64,000 bases of DNA from Adiantum capillus-veneris (taxonomy: Eukaryota; Streptophyta; Polypodiopsida; Polypodiales; Pteridaceae), in contig CM043969.1 in the NCBI GenBank assembly GCA_014529385.2, positions 76,184,676 through 76,248,675 on the forward strand, written 5' to 3'. Of this stretch, positions 11,830 through 23,439 are shown piece after piece (position 1 is the first letter of the stretch; each line of letters begins with the position of its first letter). The translations under genes were made by a program, and so were the position numbers. The notes under the pieces are model-generated. The model made no database searches, was not told where the DNA came from, and saw only the letters and a list, made by a program, of their open reading frames with translations.

Positions 11830-13721
11830 TGTTGATGGTGGATGTAAAAAGTATAGGGACCTGCATTTTGTATCATACTGTATATTCTGTAATGTTGTAT
11901 TGGGCCCTTTCTTGTAGCAAAAGGAAGAAGATTTTTTGATGGTCCTCATTGTTCAGTTGCTGAAGCTTCAATCTTGAATGTGCGAGTTATGTCATTATCC
12001 AGTTCTCTATAACATGCCACAATGTTACAAACATAGCTCTCAAGTGTAGGCTCCTCAAGTAGCAGATATAACATAACCTTGCTTGCAACATGGTTTGTGT
12101 GGTGGTATGCTAGAATTGGTTCTTGTGAATTTTTGTTTGGGCAACTCTACAATTTATTAGTTCTTTTATATTGCAACATAAATACTCACATGCGTAATGA
12201 AGTTTTTTTGGCTATGAAGAGTTGTGATAAGTACTTGGTGCCCGGCTAACCAATTCATGGTAGCTGGCTTGTAGTAAATGATGATGTTGAGTTGTTTACA
12301 TTGTTTGATGCATCTAAAAATGACCTAACCTCTTGCCTTTTTCAATGTGCAAGATATGTATTTTTGAGAGAAAAACACAAAGGAAAATGCACCTAAAAAT
12401 GGAAAATTGAAAAGAACAAGAGCGTCATCATGGTCTCAATCTACCTCCATTGCAATACCAAAAATTATTGGTTCGATCAATGAGACTATTGTGTAGACCA
12501 TTGTAGAAAAAACGAGATTCAATTGATGGTGCTGCCAAAACTGTGCAAAGAAGATTGTTGGGTATTTTGCCTTTGGCAGGCACACCAGCATATGGTTTGT
12601 TCCTAGCTAGTTTATTCACTTTGGCAGCTTTTCATGTGACTTTCATGTGATGTGTATGAGATATACTAGCATCCAAATGAGTTCCACATAAGTCCAAACC
12701 ACCTCCCTAGCCTCATGGGTCCTTTTCATTTTTGTAGGGCTGATTTGGGGTGTCTCTTGATGCCTCCTAGGGCCAGATTTACTTGTAATTGTACTTAATG
12801 AATGCTACACTTATCAAGCCATCCTAATCTTAATGAAGATGAAAAGGGTGCCTAACCTACAAAGAATTCAAGTGCACATCGATAGCGTGAATGTGAATCA
12901 TCTACTCGCTACTAGGAAGAGAAGGAAATAAAGGCAATCAATCATTGAGCATGATTTGTCCACTGAGATGGATAGCCATCAGAAAGTGGTCCATAAGACA
13001 CATTCAACCTAGAAGTGAAGCAAGATGTATGGGATACTGCTTTGGGTATGATAGAAAACATAAAAAGCTTATTGATAAGAAAGGTAGAAGTTGATTGGTG
13101 GGAGTGCTTACTCCATGCTTCAAGGGATTTGTTGCGTACATAGTGGGTATTCAAAAGCAAAACATCTAGTTCTATGAGTGCCATACATCACACAAGTAAA
13201 ATTTGTGATAAGGTCATTGAAAGCCTTGGCTATAGGTCTTCAAAATGACCTAGGTCTGTTGTGCTACTTTTCTCTTCACTAATGACTGACGGCCTAGAGT
13301 TCTTTTAATTAAGTATCCCTTCATTTTAACTTGCTATGTGTGGAAATTTTGCCCATCAAACTTATCGAAGTCCTTAATGCTCATGGTGATGGAGCGGTCT
13401 TACTGGAAAGACTCTCTCAAGCAGTGTTTAGACTTGGAATACAAAATATATAGAAGTTAAGGATTTTATTTACCAATTTTTGAGCATGGTGATGGCGATG
13501 GCGGCGGCTAATAAGGAATCGTCTTGGGAAGAGTAGATGGCGAGCAAGGCAGCTCGGTAGTACCCCAATAAATATATGGCGCAAGCAGGAGGGTGCAAGG
13601 TTGGCGCCCTTGGAGATTGGTGACGATACCAGGACGTGGACAGCAAATGAGTGAGCGCAAGCTTAGTAGGTGATGAGGGGAGGATGAAGAAGAGAAAAGC
13701 GAGAAGCTTGGGATGGCACTA

Positions 13722-13766
<45 letters not shown>

Positions 13767-14820
13767 ATAGCCTGGGTTGAAGCTGACACTAGGCACTACT
13801 TGGTACACTAGGAATCCTAGTGGTGGGAGGACCTTGGCTTTACACCATCAAGAGATAATGATTGTATCTCAATCTGGAAAGTCTAAAAAGTAAGGTCACT
13901 GTAATTGTGCCTCTTTAGGTAGCCAAATGGGCATCTTTATATCTTGCTATATAAAGTATATATGCAGATCCTTCCAATGAGGTTGTCGTACATGATAGTA
14001 TTAACATTTCATTTTTCTACACCTCCTACAGTTAACAGTTAGATTGAGGAAAATTTGCTTTGCAAAATGAGTGATGAGAAATGGTACACTACCTGAAATT
14101 CCTTCTTAGATGTAGGAAGGCTGTTTCACCAATCAAAAAAGGTGTTGCACCAATGCGTAAGACGATCAAATGTATCATTATGGGAATACTTTATCATGCC
14201 ATTCCACCATCATGAATTCATCTTTGACCTGGGTTAACCGTTGCCTCCAATTTGTACCCATTAATGGGTTCACACTTTTGTAGAGACGAAGTGAGCTTGC
14301 ACACCTTAACGCTTTCCCTTAAGTTCAATAGCATCTCTATGAGCTATTCAAGAGATGAGATATGATGTGAACTTGTATTCTTTAAAACCTTTCTTCAAGT
14401 TCTGCAACGTCCCTTATTGATGAGGAAAGATGACGTGAGGTTGCATCTCCATCACCTTCTCTCAACTTTGGCAACATCTTGTAAACAAACACCAAATCAA
14501 GTAGTGATGTTGAAAAGACTTTTGATTTGTCTTCCTTTGATCCTATGATAGGTTTGCCATGACTCTTCCTATTCCTTCCTTTGGCAATCCCTCTAGTCTA
14601 TGTAGATCTTCCGAAGTTTGCTTGATGGACTTCACTCTCCACCATAGCTTCATTGCTTGATCTACATTCCATGTTCTTTCTACACCTCATTGTGGTTGTT
14701 TCTCTTCTTTCTCAATCTGTCCATTGAGGAAGGAACAGTGATTACCTTTGGCTTTACTTCTTGGAGGAAAGAGCCCTCATATTTGGCTGCAAAAGTTGAA
14801 GTAAAACCTTGCATCCTCTT
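11830..14820. other. FURRY 3' UTR and gene-free flank
   Basis: The first few hundred bases are T-rich and probably include the FURRY 3' UTR. No polyadenylation site can be fixed. I see no convincing gene in the rest. A GA microsatellite of about 18 units occurs at 13727-13763. Open frames of 60-95 codons (for example 12942-13184 and 13508-13789 on the minus strand) show no recognisable domain. Confidence 0.6.
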
Positions 14821-15744
14821 TGTTGGGGGTCCCATCGTTGCAATAGCTCCAATGACCAACAAAATTATCAATCGGGAGGGATGAGCTACCCGGCTAGGAC
14901 ATGAAAACACTCACACGATTAATAAGCTAATTATGACAACACGAATGGTTAACTATATAAGGTGAGCTTCTCGGCCTATGGAGGAGTTAAGCCACAATGA
15001 AGGGCAATCTCCACATCCACTTCTCTTCACCTCTAATCAACCCAATCACACACACTAACGATTGCAAGACACACACAACACTAATCATAATCATGCAACA
15101 CACTAATCGTAAGCACACACACATAGATCTATCGAGCACCACACTCCAATCAAACCTATATGCACACACAAGCAAAAGAGAGCAACCACACAAGATTAGA
15201 GAGGGATTGATCACTAATTAGTTAAGATTTAGTTAATCTAAGCATCATAGGCAATCATAAAAAGCATGAGAGAGGCATAGTGAAAGAGAATGAATAATTG
15301 ATTAGTGTTAATCAAGTTTCATGAGCAAGGAGAAGCTCAAGAACTCCATAACCATACACCTCAAGAGCTCTCGCCAAAGAGCGCTTTCAAGAAATGAGAT
15401 TGGAAACCTTAATTTCTTTTACACATTGCCTTATATACCTAGGGTAAAAATATGCAATGTTCGAACACCCAAGGCCTTTAAGAATCCACCACTTACTGAA
15501 TCTGCTACCTAAGCACACTAACTGACCTGTTCTTTATAGCTTGGAACTCCATTGAGCCCATAACACATTAGAATATTACAATGGCTTGAAATAAATCGAG
15601 AATTTACAATACATGACCATTTTGAGAAAACGTGAAAAATGTGTAACTTCAATCTTTATTACTTTTTTGTATTCATCCTCGATGTACATCCGTACGTCTT
15701 CAGTCTTTAGCAGCTTCTGTTAACTGACGTTGATTCAGTTAACA
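14821..15744 (-). repeat. 3' LTR of element A
   Basis: This LTR is 924 bp and matches the 3' LTR of C (49180-50102, 923 bp) in reverse orientation. On the element strand it starts TGTTAACTGAATCAACG and ends GGGACCCCCAACA. Its start contains a perfect inverted repeat (GTTAACTGA/TCAGTTAAC at 15719-15743). A TATA-like CCTTATATA complement lies at 15429-15437, at the same place as the TATA of the C LTR. Confidence 0.9.
15429..15437 (-). promoter_or_regulatory. TATA box of element A LTR
   Basis: TATATAAGG on the minus strand lies about 310 bp into the LTR (element sense). The same motif in the same context recurs in the C LTR at 49490-49498, which supports it as the LTR promoter core. Confidence 0.55.
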
Positions 15745-16209
15745 TTCCCCCCTTCCAATTTTAGTGCTCGTCCTCGGGCACTGTTGAAAAGTGTCCGTGT
15801 AAGCTGTGGAAGGTTTTGATTGGTTTTTGATGGGCTGATCCTTTTCATTTGTCATTGAATTTATTGATGAGATTCAATTTGCTGCAACATCTTCATTGGT
15901 CTGAATATGTCTAATATGAGAGATGATGTTGCATTTGTCCGTTGTAATAGCAAAATGAGGAGGCTTCTGTTTATTTATGGAAAGTATGTACAAGTGAAGT
16001 AGAATAATGAGATTCTAAATTAGGGTCTAATACTTAGATGACCAAAGGGGAAAAACCCAATGGGAAAAAAGTGCCTTTGGGATACGTGCATTATTGGAGT
16101 ACTCTGTAGCATGGAAAATGTTAATAAAGGACTGAAGGGATTATTCACTTATAAATATGGAATTAAAAAAATTTGATATCCGTCGAAGTTTACTGGGCTG
16201 ACGCCAATT

Positions 16210-16640
16210 TGCCAAGGTCAGCACCAAGCGATGGGGAGCGTTGGACAGTCACCAAGCCTCGTATTTGCCCGGTGCTGACTCCACTGTTGCATGTAATGAT
16301 TTTAACCCCAAGGTCAGTACTAAGCGATAGGGAATGTTGGGAAGTCCCCAAGCGTCCTATTTGCCCCGTATTGACTCAACTCTCGTATGTAATGACTTTA
16401 AGAGCAAGGTCAACACCAAGCGATAGGGAGTGTTGGACAATCCCCAAACTTCCTATTCGCCCAGTAGTGACTCAACTGTATTTTTATAATCACATCACCA
16501 TGGTCTTCACTGTCAGTTACACCAAGGTCTTTGCTATCGCCTGTAATGGCTTTAACACCTAGGTCAACACCAAGCGATAGGGAGCGTTGGGCAATCCCCA
16601 AGCTTCCTATTCGTTCAGTATTAACTCCACCGCTTGACTT
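16210..16640. repeat. ~96-bp minisatellite in element A
   Basis: The unit core 'AAGGTCAGCACCAAGCGATR' begins near 16213, 16310, 16404 and 16560. Spacing is about 97, 95 and 157 bp; the last interval has about 60 extra bp. The aligned position in element C (between about 48700 and 48860) lacks the array, so it arose in the A lineage, close to the 3' end of the element. Confidence 0.85.
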
Positions 16641-16849
16641 TTCAGTTAGCATGACATTGATTTGCCTGTTGTAGTCCACTCAAGGTGCATATGTGGAAGC
16701 AAAAAATAATGTCTAATGCATATATCCAATGATGGGGACTTCCTATATATGTATACACAAAAATTCATGGAAAATAATATGTTGTGGAATAAAGATTTTG
16801 AGGGGTTATTTAAAAAGATAGTGTAGCACATATGACATGGCTTTGCAAG

Positions 16850-18087
16850 CTGGCACCCCTTTAGGAATGGTTTTGTTGACGAGGATATGTGCTCTCATCT
16901 TACTGTGCACTGTGCATGAGTGTTGGACTCTACGACACTCCACCAATTGTAAGTTAATAGACTTCGACTCTTATGCTCATCTCATCTAGCATGAGCAACA
17001 TGACTTAGATATGCTCAACTCTTCCAGCTTGAGTGTAAGCTTAATAACTACGACTCTTACCACAAAGTTTATTAATACATGAAGCTTTGGGACTAATGCT
17101 TTGCTCATTTTATGACTCAACAGTGCGACTCTGACTATTCCAAAGAGTGTTTTTTGCACCCTGGTGACTTGCCCATGGGTTTCCTATGATATGGGCTTCT
17201 GTGGTGTCAGGACCCAAGGCATCATAGATGCTAGACTCTCTATATCTACGACTGTTTTGGTCAAAGTATATGCTCGTTTGGTCACAACATCGAAGCTTGA
17301 TTTTCGATGGAGGAGAGTTTGGCTTTGAACAAATTTCTAGATTCACTCAAGTAATATCCTTCAACTCTAGAGAGGATGGGTTATAATAGATTCTTTCCTC
17401 TGAGATGAACCATCCTTTGTGATCTATCAATGGAAGTACTTCTATGAGCTGATATGTGGGCCTTTCAAACACTGGTTGATCCTTTTTGTACAGTTTCCCT
17501 TTTTTGTCTACATAATGTACATATGAATTATGTGTATCATACAAAGCTAACATCATTCTGTCTGATGTGTCCCTTAGACTCGTGAATGATTGCACACTTG
17601 GGATAGTGGATGCAGAATCATTTAAAAACCTATTTCAACATTCGATGATATCTGGACACGTCGACCAAATTCATGCAAGAATTTGTTGTTCAAAGAATCA
17701 ATTTTAAGCTTTTCAGGTGCCTGTGCATATTTATGCTGATTTTGAACTTGCAGTGTTTTTGCTAGTGCTTCTAATGGTAATGCAGAATCATCTAATTGCA
17801 TTAAAAGTGACGAGGTAAATGCACTTACATCAAGATTGGCATTTTCAATTTGCTTTGTACCTTGCTTGGCAGTTGATATGTCCCTGTTGTTTGGATTTCT
17901 TGGACAATCTTCACAAAAATGTCCACCTTTCGTCCACAATATGAGCAATACGCCATGAGTGGAAGTATTTCATTTGATTTTGTCATGTCAAGCTCTAGCT
18001 AAGAAGTTTCTGTTTCTGTGCTTGTCAAGTTGTCGGCATCTACTTTTAAAACATTGATCATCAAGCTATAGACTTCTCCATCTTGAC
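16850..18087 (-). pseudogene. element A gag-like region, downstream part
   Basis: It is colinear in reverse with C 44250-45080. The zinc-knuckle segment (GGHFCEDCPRNP) lies near 17920. Then come LKIDSLNNKFLHEFG, a D-x-K-G module (YVDKKGKLYKKDQ, near 17500) and YYNPSSLELKDI. A one-base loss in the codons between the knuckle Cys pair and His shifts the frame compared with C. The region is split into three frames (17622-17948, 17347-17595, 17110-17346). The left part (16850-17150) is 3' UTR-like and matches C 48180-48530 across the deletion junction. It is nonfunctional. Confidence 0.75.
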
Positions 18088-18092
18088 CTTTG

Positions 18093-18404
18093 TGTTAGGA
18101 ATTGGATCGTGCTAGCTATGGTGGATGAAAGAGAAACATAGCGTCAATGTGTGAGTGTGTGTCTAAGCAAGGTTATCACTCAAGTGAATTAGGTTCCAAA
18201 ATAGAATTAGCTTGGACTCATAAACACAATCTTGAGTATTGACTTAGCTTAGCACAAGCTCAAGCATGTAGTGCAAAATACAGTTGTGTTTATTCATTAA
18301 TGAAATGAGCTTTCAGTAGCTCTACAGCCTTGCTCCACAGTATGTGGGATAAATCCATTGTCCTCTCCTTGACTCACAGTTTAGGACAAAGCTCACACTT
18401 TACA
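18093..18404 (-). repeat. 3' LTR of element B
   Basis: This 312-bp LTR begins TGTTAGGAATTGGATCG on the plus strand and ends CACACTTTACA. It pairs with 23440-23760. Confidence 0.93.
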
Positions 18405-18454
18405 ATCCTCCCCTTGAGGTTTGGACTATGACAAGATACTGAAGATGCATGACC

Positions 18455-18620
18455 CACACAGGATGATAAGCTAGTATCCACACCGGATGGTAAAATCCAC
18501 ACAGGCTAACAAAATCCACATAGGATGGTGATATCCACACAGGATGATAAAATCCACACAGGAAAAATCCACAAAGGATGGTGATATCCACACAAGATGA
18601 TAAGATCCACACAGAAAAAA
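18455..18620. repeat. ~20-bp tandem repeat in element B 3' region
   Basis: About seven or eight imperfect copies of a 16-24 bp unit occur (consensus about 'ATCCACACAGGATGRTRA'). They lie between the gag end and the polypurine tract of B. Open frames through it encode only repeats of CGFYHPVWI-like text and are not genes. Confidence 0.8.
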
Positions 18621-18653
18621 GTCCTCCCCTACAAGTAGAGAGGCCGCATCTTC

Positions 18654-19560
18654 AAAATGGGTCTTTACAAAAGACAATGTTGCTCTCATCTTCATCCTTT
18701 TTGTCTTCTACTATGTGAGCTGATCCTCTGTCAGGTCTCTTGCCTTCGTTGCTTCTGCTGTTGCTTCTACTACTGCTGCTTTCTCCACTGCTACTACCTC
18801 CATTTGAGTAGCACCGAGAAGGAGGGTGTCCCTTCCTACCACATTTGTTGCAAGTTTTGTTTGTATAGCAGTTTTTCGCTACGTGTCCCATTCTTCCACA
18901 TTCATGACACTTTCTTTCGTTTGTCGATGTACGATGTCGATGGCGAATGCCTTCCCCTTGAGGATGTTGCGATAAAAACTCCTCCTGATGAGGTTAGTGA
19001 ACCTCTTTGCTTTCTTTCTTTTGCTTGGACTGAGTTGATGACATCTTGAAATGGTGGTGCTGGTTCCTTTTCTTCAAGAATTGTGACTAAGTGGTCATAA
19101 GAAGGTGGAAGTGCACTTAATAGTATGGCCACTTTGTCATCTTTTGGTACTTCAACTTGGATGTAAGTGAGCTGCGTGACAATGCTCTCAAGCCTATTCA
19201 CTAGGCTAGCGATGTCCTCCCCTTCAATCATAGTAACTTTGTAAAGATGTCTTTTAAGACTAACTTTTCTTCTTTTGACCCTAGCTCCAAAATTACTTTC
19301 TAGGACATGCCAGGCATCATGTGCATGCTTACATTCATCTATGAAATGCACATAGTTGTCATGCAAGGAGGTGATGATGATTCCCAATGCTTGTTCGTCT
19401 TTGGCCAAATTCTATGCACTTGCTATGAGTGTAGATGCCCTAGTGTGCACTCCATCGGGTTCGGCTTGTTGCTCTAAAGCAGTGCTGATGACAGACCACA
19501 AACATTTTTTCATAAGGTAACCTCTTAACTTCGTTTGCCAGGTATGAAACCCTTCCCCGT
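18654..19560 (-). pseudogene. element B copia gag with two zinc knuckles
   Basis: Translation enters near 19560 with KFNGEGFHTWQTKLRGYLM, the classic copia gag N-terminus. It continues through a UBN2-like region (SALPPSYDHLVTILEE) to two canonical CX2CX4HX4C knuckles, CHECGRMGHVAKNC and CNKCGRKGHPPSRC (about 18905-18820), and a Ser/Asn-rich acidic tail. It is broken by one in-frame TAG (after TLIASA, near 19410) and one frameshift just before the first knuckle (near 18915). No protease follows, so the element encodes Gag alone. Confidence 0.85.
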
Positions 19561-19639
19561 TAAATTTTTATATTCCCTTGTCCCCCATTTGTACTAATAG
19601 AGGGGTCTTAGCTTAGGAGACTCTCCTAGCCAGTGTCTA

Positions 19640-20027
19640 TGTCATAATAATTAATATCTAATTCTTCTAAATGATTTTCTCATGTTAAACTGATCATTTA
19701 ATATGGGGAAGTGCCAGGGGAGAAAAAGCTAGAATATTGGTTAAGCTAGCAGACCGGCCACAGTAGGGATCCAAAGGAGGGAAAATAGGGATCCAAAGGG
19801 GGGGGGGGGGGGGGGCATCCGCAAAAGATCCATGTGCAACAATGGGCTAAAAAGACCCTAAGGTTCAGCCCATTAAGACTTCCAAAATGCTAAGGTTCCA
19901 AAATTCAAAGGTTGTGTCCAAAGGTCAAACTTTGAGAAAATTGGATGCTTTGTGTGTGTCCCAAAAGTCTTTAGCAATCCCTACATAGGAGGGGGCGAGA
20001 CTTGCTTGTAGGGGATGAGAGAGAAAG

Positions 20028-20059
<32 letters not shown>

Positions 20060-21247
20060 GCTCCCTTTACACAAGGGAATGAGGGTCACATGTCAGCTCC
20101 CTAGCCCAGATGCCCACAAGGTGTACCCAATTCCTATTGGATGGCCTTGGAGGTGGACCAATGAGAATTAGTCTAGAGTAAATCTAGTTTAATTAATTTA
20201 AAAATACTTAATAAAAGAACCAATGAGAATTAAGCTCTCTAGAAGACTATTGGACAGTCTCCCAAGGGGTCCAATGAGCATTCAGCAGCCCAATGGCTTG
20301 CCTGATTCCTATTGGCCAGGAGGCAAAGGGGTCCAATGAGAGTTTAGTTGCATTTATTAATTACAAAAATCTCTCACAAAAGGGAAATGGGGACACATGT
20401 CAAAAGGCTATTACTTATACTGCTTAATTATCATTGGCTAGCCCTAGGGAGGTCCAATGAGAGTGGAGCATGAGCAAATAGCAAGAGGGGTTGACCACGA
20501 GAGAGGGGGGGCTGATTTTTGCAAGGCATTATTACACACACACTCACACAATCTCATGTGTGAAGTAAAGAAGACTCTCTCTCCTTCTCAAGCTTTAATG
20601 GAAAGCTTATCAGCTACTCCAAGCTTGTGAGAAGGGAGGCCTACACCAACAACTCTTGGCTTTGTGATGCAAATCCAACGAAGAGCCAAGCTTCAATGCA
20701 TGCTCATCTCCTCTACCATGCTAATTATTAAGCTAAGCTATGCTAATATGAGTGATTATGTGAGGAGATGTACATCTTTATCGTAAGAATACTCCTTCCT
20801 CTCAATCTACTCTCATACCCCGCTAGCTCTCACCATCTTCGAAGGTGTGTGAGGTCTTGGGTCTGAGACTGGAGACAATTGATGTTGTGTTTAATAAGTG
20901 TTTTGTTTAGTGCATGAAGCTTTCATCTTCATTGCACCAGCTAGTCTTGAAGGAACACAAAGAATTGTATTGTACAATGTCTCCCTTGATGGGAGAAACC
21001 ATAATACAAAGCCTTTTGGAAGGGGGATCGGCTCCATGTAAATCCGGTCCTCAACTATTGTCAATAGCTTAATTTCTCTCTCTTTTGAAAGTATTTTTCA
21101 TGGTATCTAACTAGATGTTATGATTTTTGTTGCTCTCTCCACCCAAGCACTCTTGTAATTCTCATTAGGAATCTATTCTAATGAAATGCCCACTATGTTC
21201 ATGTTAATTCCCACTACACACAAGTTTTTAGGCCATTAAATGCTACA
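19640..21247 (+). repeat. 5' LTR of E2
   Basis: This LTR is about 1,608 bp, from TGTCATAATAATT to AATGCTACA, and is homologous to the E LTRs at 55307-56854 and 62947-64000. It carries a poly-G run (19798-19815) and a CA microsatellite (20031-20058) at the position where the other E LTRs also have CA-rich sequence. Confidence 0.87.
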
Positions 21248-21664
21248 TTGGTATCAGAGCACAAGGTTTCTCTTTTCTAGCTCAAGAAGGGAGGTCCTCA
21301 AGCTAGCTATAAATGGTTGGTATTATTAATTGCCTGTGAGTAAGTAGAATAGGGATTTTTCAGCCTTGCAGTGTGCCTGCCTTCATGCAGTTAACGGGGC
21401 ATCACCGTCGAGAGCTATGGTCTTAATAGTGGAGTCCTACGGGGCTTGCCTACGGCTTAACCACTATTGATCTATTAGAAGCTTGACAGGAGCCGGTGCT
21501 GTTTTGGTGTTGAACGACCCTCTCTTCTATTCCTTGCAATTAATGGTATTCGAGCCACGGGTACAGTAGCTTGAGTGCTTTTTCTAAAGGGGTAAAGAGG
21601 AGTAGCAACTAGGGCTTGAAGTGCCAAAGTACACCTAAAAAGTTTACACCTAAAAGTTTTTAGA

Positions 21665-22611
21665 ATGGCTGACAATAGTAAAGAGAGTGAAATTAATGTT
21701 GATAACTTTGATTTTGCTAATGAGCAAGCTACTAATGATGCCCTGATGCTTGTTAACTATCTTGTTTCTAGGCTTCAATAAGCCATGGGAAATCCATCTC
21801 TCCAAAGTGAAGTGCAACGGCAGCTCCGTGCTCATGGGATTCTCCAAGCTCATCACCATGACGAGAGAACACCTAGGAAGCCTCCTTGTGAGACTTCCAA
21901 AAGAGGTCTCTCTCCGATTCGGGAAGAAGAAGAGAATCCATACGAAGGGCTCAAGAATTTACTTCTTGATGATGCATCTCCTTCCCAAAGGAGAACTCAA
22001 GAGCCTCCATCGAAGGAACGAGAAAGAAGTGAGTCTCCCGCCACCTCGGCGGAGATGGCTCCATGAAGATGGTGGGCTAAACGCTCTCCATCACCTCCAA
22101 AACGGAGAAGACCATCGCACCCTTCTCCACACCATAATTCAAAGAGGGATGACAAAAATCAAGAGAAGAAAAAGGCGAGAAAGAGGACACCCTCTTCTTC
22201 ATCCTCTTCCACTTAAGAAAGCGATGGTGAAGACGACAAAGATCAAGACAAGAAAAAGGCGAGAAAGAGGTCACCCTCTTCTCCACCTTCCTCAAATTCT
22301 TCACCTTCTGAAGAAAGTGATGGTGCAACCTTTGAACCATAAAAAAGAAGAGGCCATAGGAAATCCTATGCCGCGTGGAAGAGGTCGTCCAAGCTCAAGA
22401 AGTTCAAAGAGGGAGGGAAGAGCATCTCTTTCCTTACCTATGATGGCACCTTTGGTGCTACGGACAAAGTCTTGGCCTTTATCCAACAATTTGATGCAGC
22501 GTTCGGAGATGAGGGCTTCACGGAGTCCTCTAAGCTACGCCATGTAGCTATGCACTTTCAAAAGTCCGCCAGGAAATGGTGGTCTAGCTTACGAGCCAAC
22601 GATGAAGCTCC
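21665..22611 (+). pseudogene. E2 gag fragment
   Basis: The ATG at 21665 opens MADNSKESEINVDNFDF and continues as NDALMLVNYLVSRLQ, parallel to E. In-frame stops occur at the codon after SRLQ (CAA to TAA compared with E), at 22064 (TGA after AEMAP; E has TGA at the same place), after SSSSST, and after ATFEP. Past the 22064 stop the same frame encodes a Lys/Arg-rich, Ser-rich stretch. Then comes FLTYDGTFGATDKVLAFIQQF, a retrotransposon gag core with KWWSSLRA at its end. The sequence then leaves the family. Confidence 0.8.
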
Positions 22612-22898
22612 CGACTTTGCAGTTCAAAACGGTTTACCTCGGGGATTGAAGACCACCAGTGAGCGGCCGGGTAATGGGACCTCTTCCTTGCGGACCCCCC
22701 AACTTCAAAAAAAATGGATTTGATGCAATTTTTTAGATCCGCCGGCTCTCCCCCAATTTAAGCAAGGGAATTTGACCCCGAGACCTCAATGCCAACAATA
22801 GAATGCCTAAGTTGGGCTAGCCAACAATCCCACAAGCCTTGCTTGTGGGGAAGCTCCGAAAAATGATATGTTAAATGAGCTTAGCAAGTTTCCATACA

Positions 22899-22936
<38 letters not shown>

Positions 22937-23420
22937 TCTTTAGGAAAAGATTTGGGCATAGAGATGAAGGGGCTCCCGAGCTCGGATTTGAGTGTTTAGG
23001 GGCTCTATGGAGAGCTTACGAGGAGAGCTTCAAGATAATGGAAATGATGCAAGTTGATAATGAAAGTGCGGGGATTAATTGAAAATGCAAAAAGTAGAAA
23101 AATCGACACTATATGCACATAAATTTGAAGAGAGGCGATTGCTAAATGATGTGACCAATCAATCAAGACACTAATTGATCATTGGGGTGATCAATTGGTT
23201 ACTTGTGTAAGTGGAAGCACAAACACATTGAGAAAATATGCAAGATTTCTAAAGATTAATGCACCTATGGTCTCCTAATCAAGCCTACCTAGCCATGGAA
23301 GGTAGTGGCCTCTTGGGTGTTCCAAGGACATGCCCACACATAGCTAGATTAGTGCTTAATTGGTTAGAGATGCTAATAATTAACACACACTAACGCATAA
23401 TGACAATCCTAGCTAGCACA
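22612..23420. other. unclassified interior of element B
   Basis: No gene is seen. 22612-22849 is flanked by an 8-bp direct repeat (GAAGCTCC at 22604-22611 and 22850-22857) and ends in a hairpin (CCCACAAGC/GCTTGTGGG). A CA microsatellite follows at 22895-22932. The remainder up to the primer-binding site at 23421 is probably the 5' leader of element B, plus any remnant of E2. Confidence 0.45.
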
Positions 23421-23437
23421 CCATGGCTCTGATACCA
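23421..23437 (-). promoter_or_regulatory. primer-binding site of element B
   Basis: The minus strand reads TGGTATCAGAGCCATGG, a perfect 17-nt complement of the 3' end of plant initiator tRNA-Met. It is separated by 2 bp from the 5' LTR at 23440. Confidence 0.9.
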
Positions 23438-23439
23438 AA

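Larger units (their letters stand above)
19640..22611 (+). mobile_element. truncated gypsy element E2 nested in B
   Basis: A complete 5' LTR (19640-21247), a primer-binding site (TGGTATCAGAGC, 21249-21260) and the first part of gag (from 21665) match element E (55307 onward) in the same order. Homology stops at 22611 in mid-gag. Pol and the 3' LTR are absent, so it is 3' truncated. It lies inside element B, upstream (element sense) of B's gag. Confidence 0.85.

Noticed and set aside
12942-13184. 80-codon minus-strand ORF in the FURRY flank
   Set aside because: No recognisable motif, no splice context and no repeat copy in the window.
18400-18695. Minus-strand ORFs with repeated CGFYHPVWI text, and a CRISPR-like look
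   Set aside because: Imperfect ~20-bp tandem units without spacers in the 3' UTR of a retroelement; neither a protein nor a CRISPR array.
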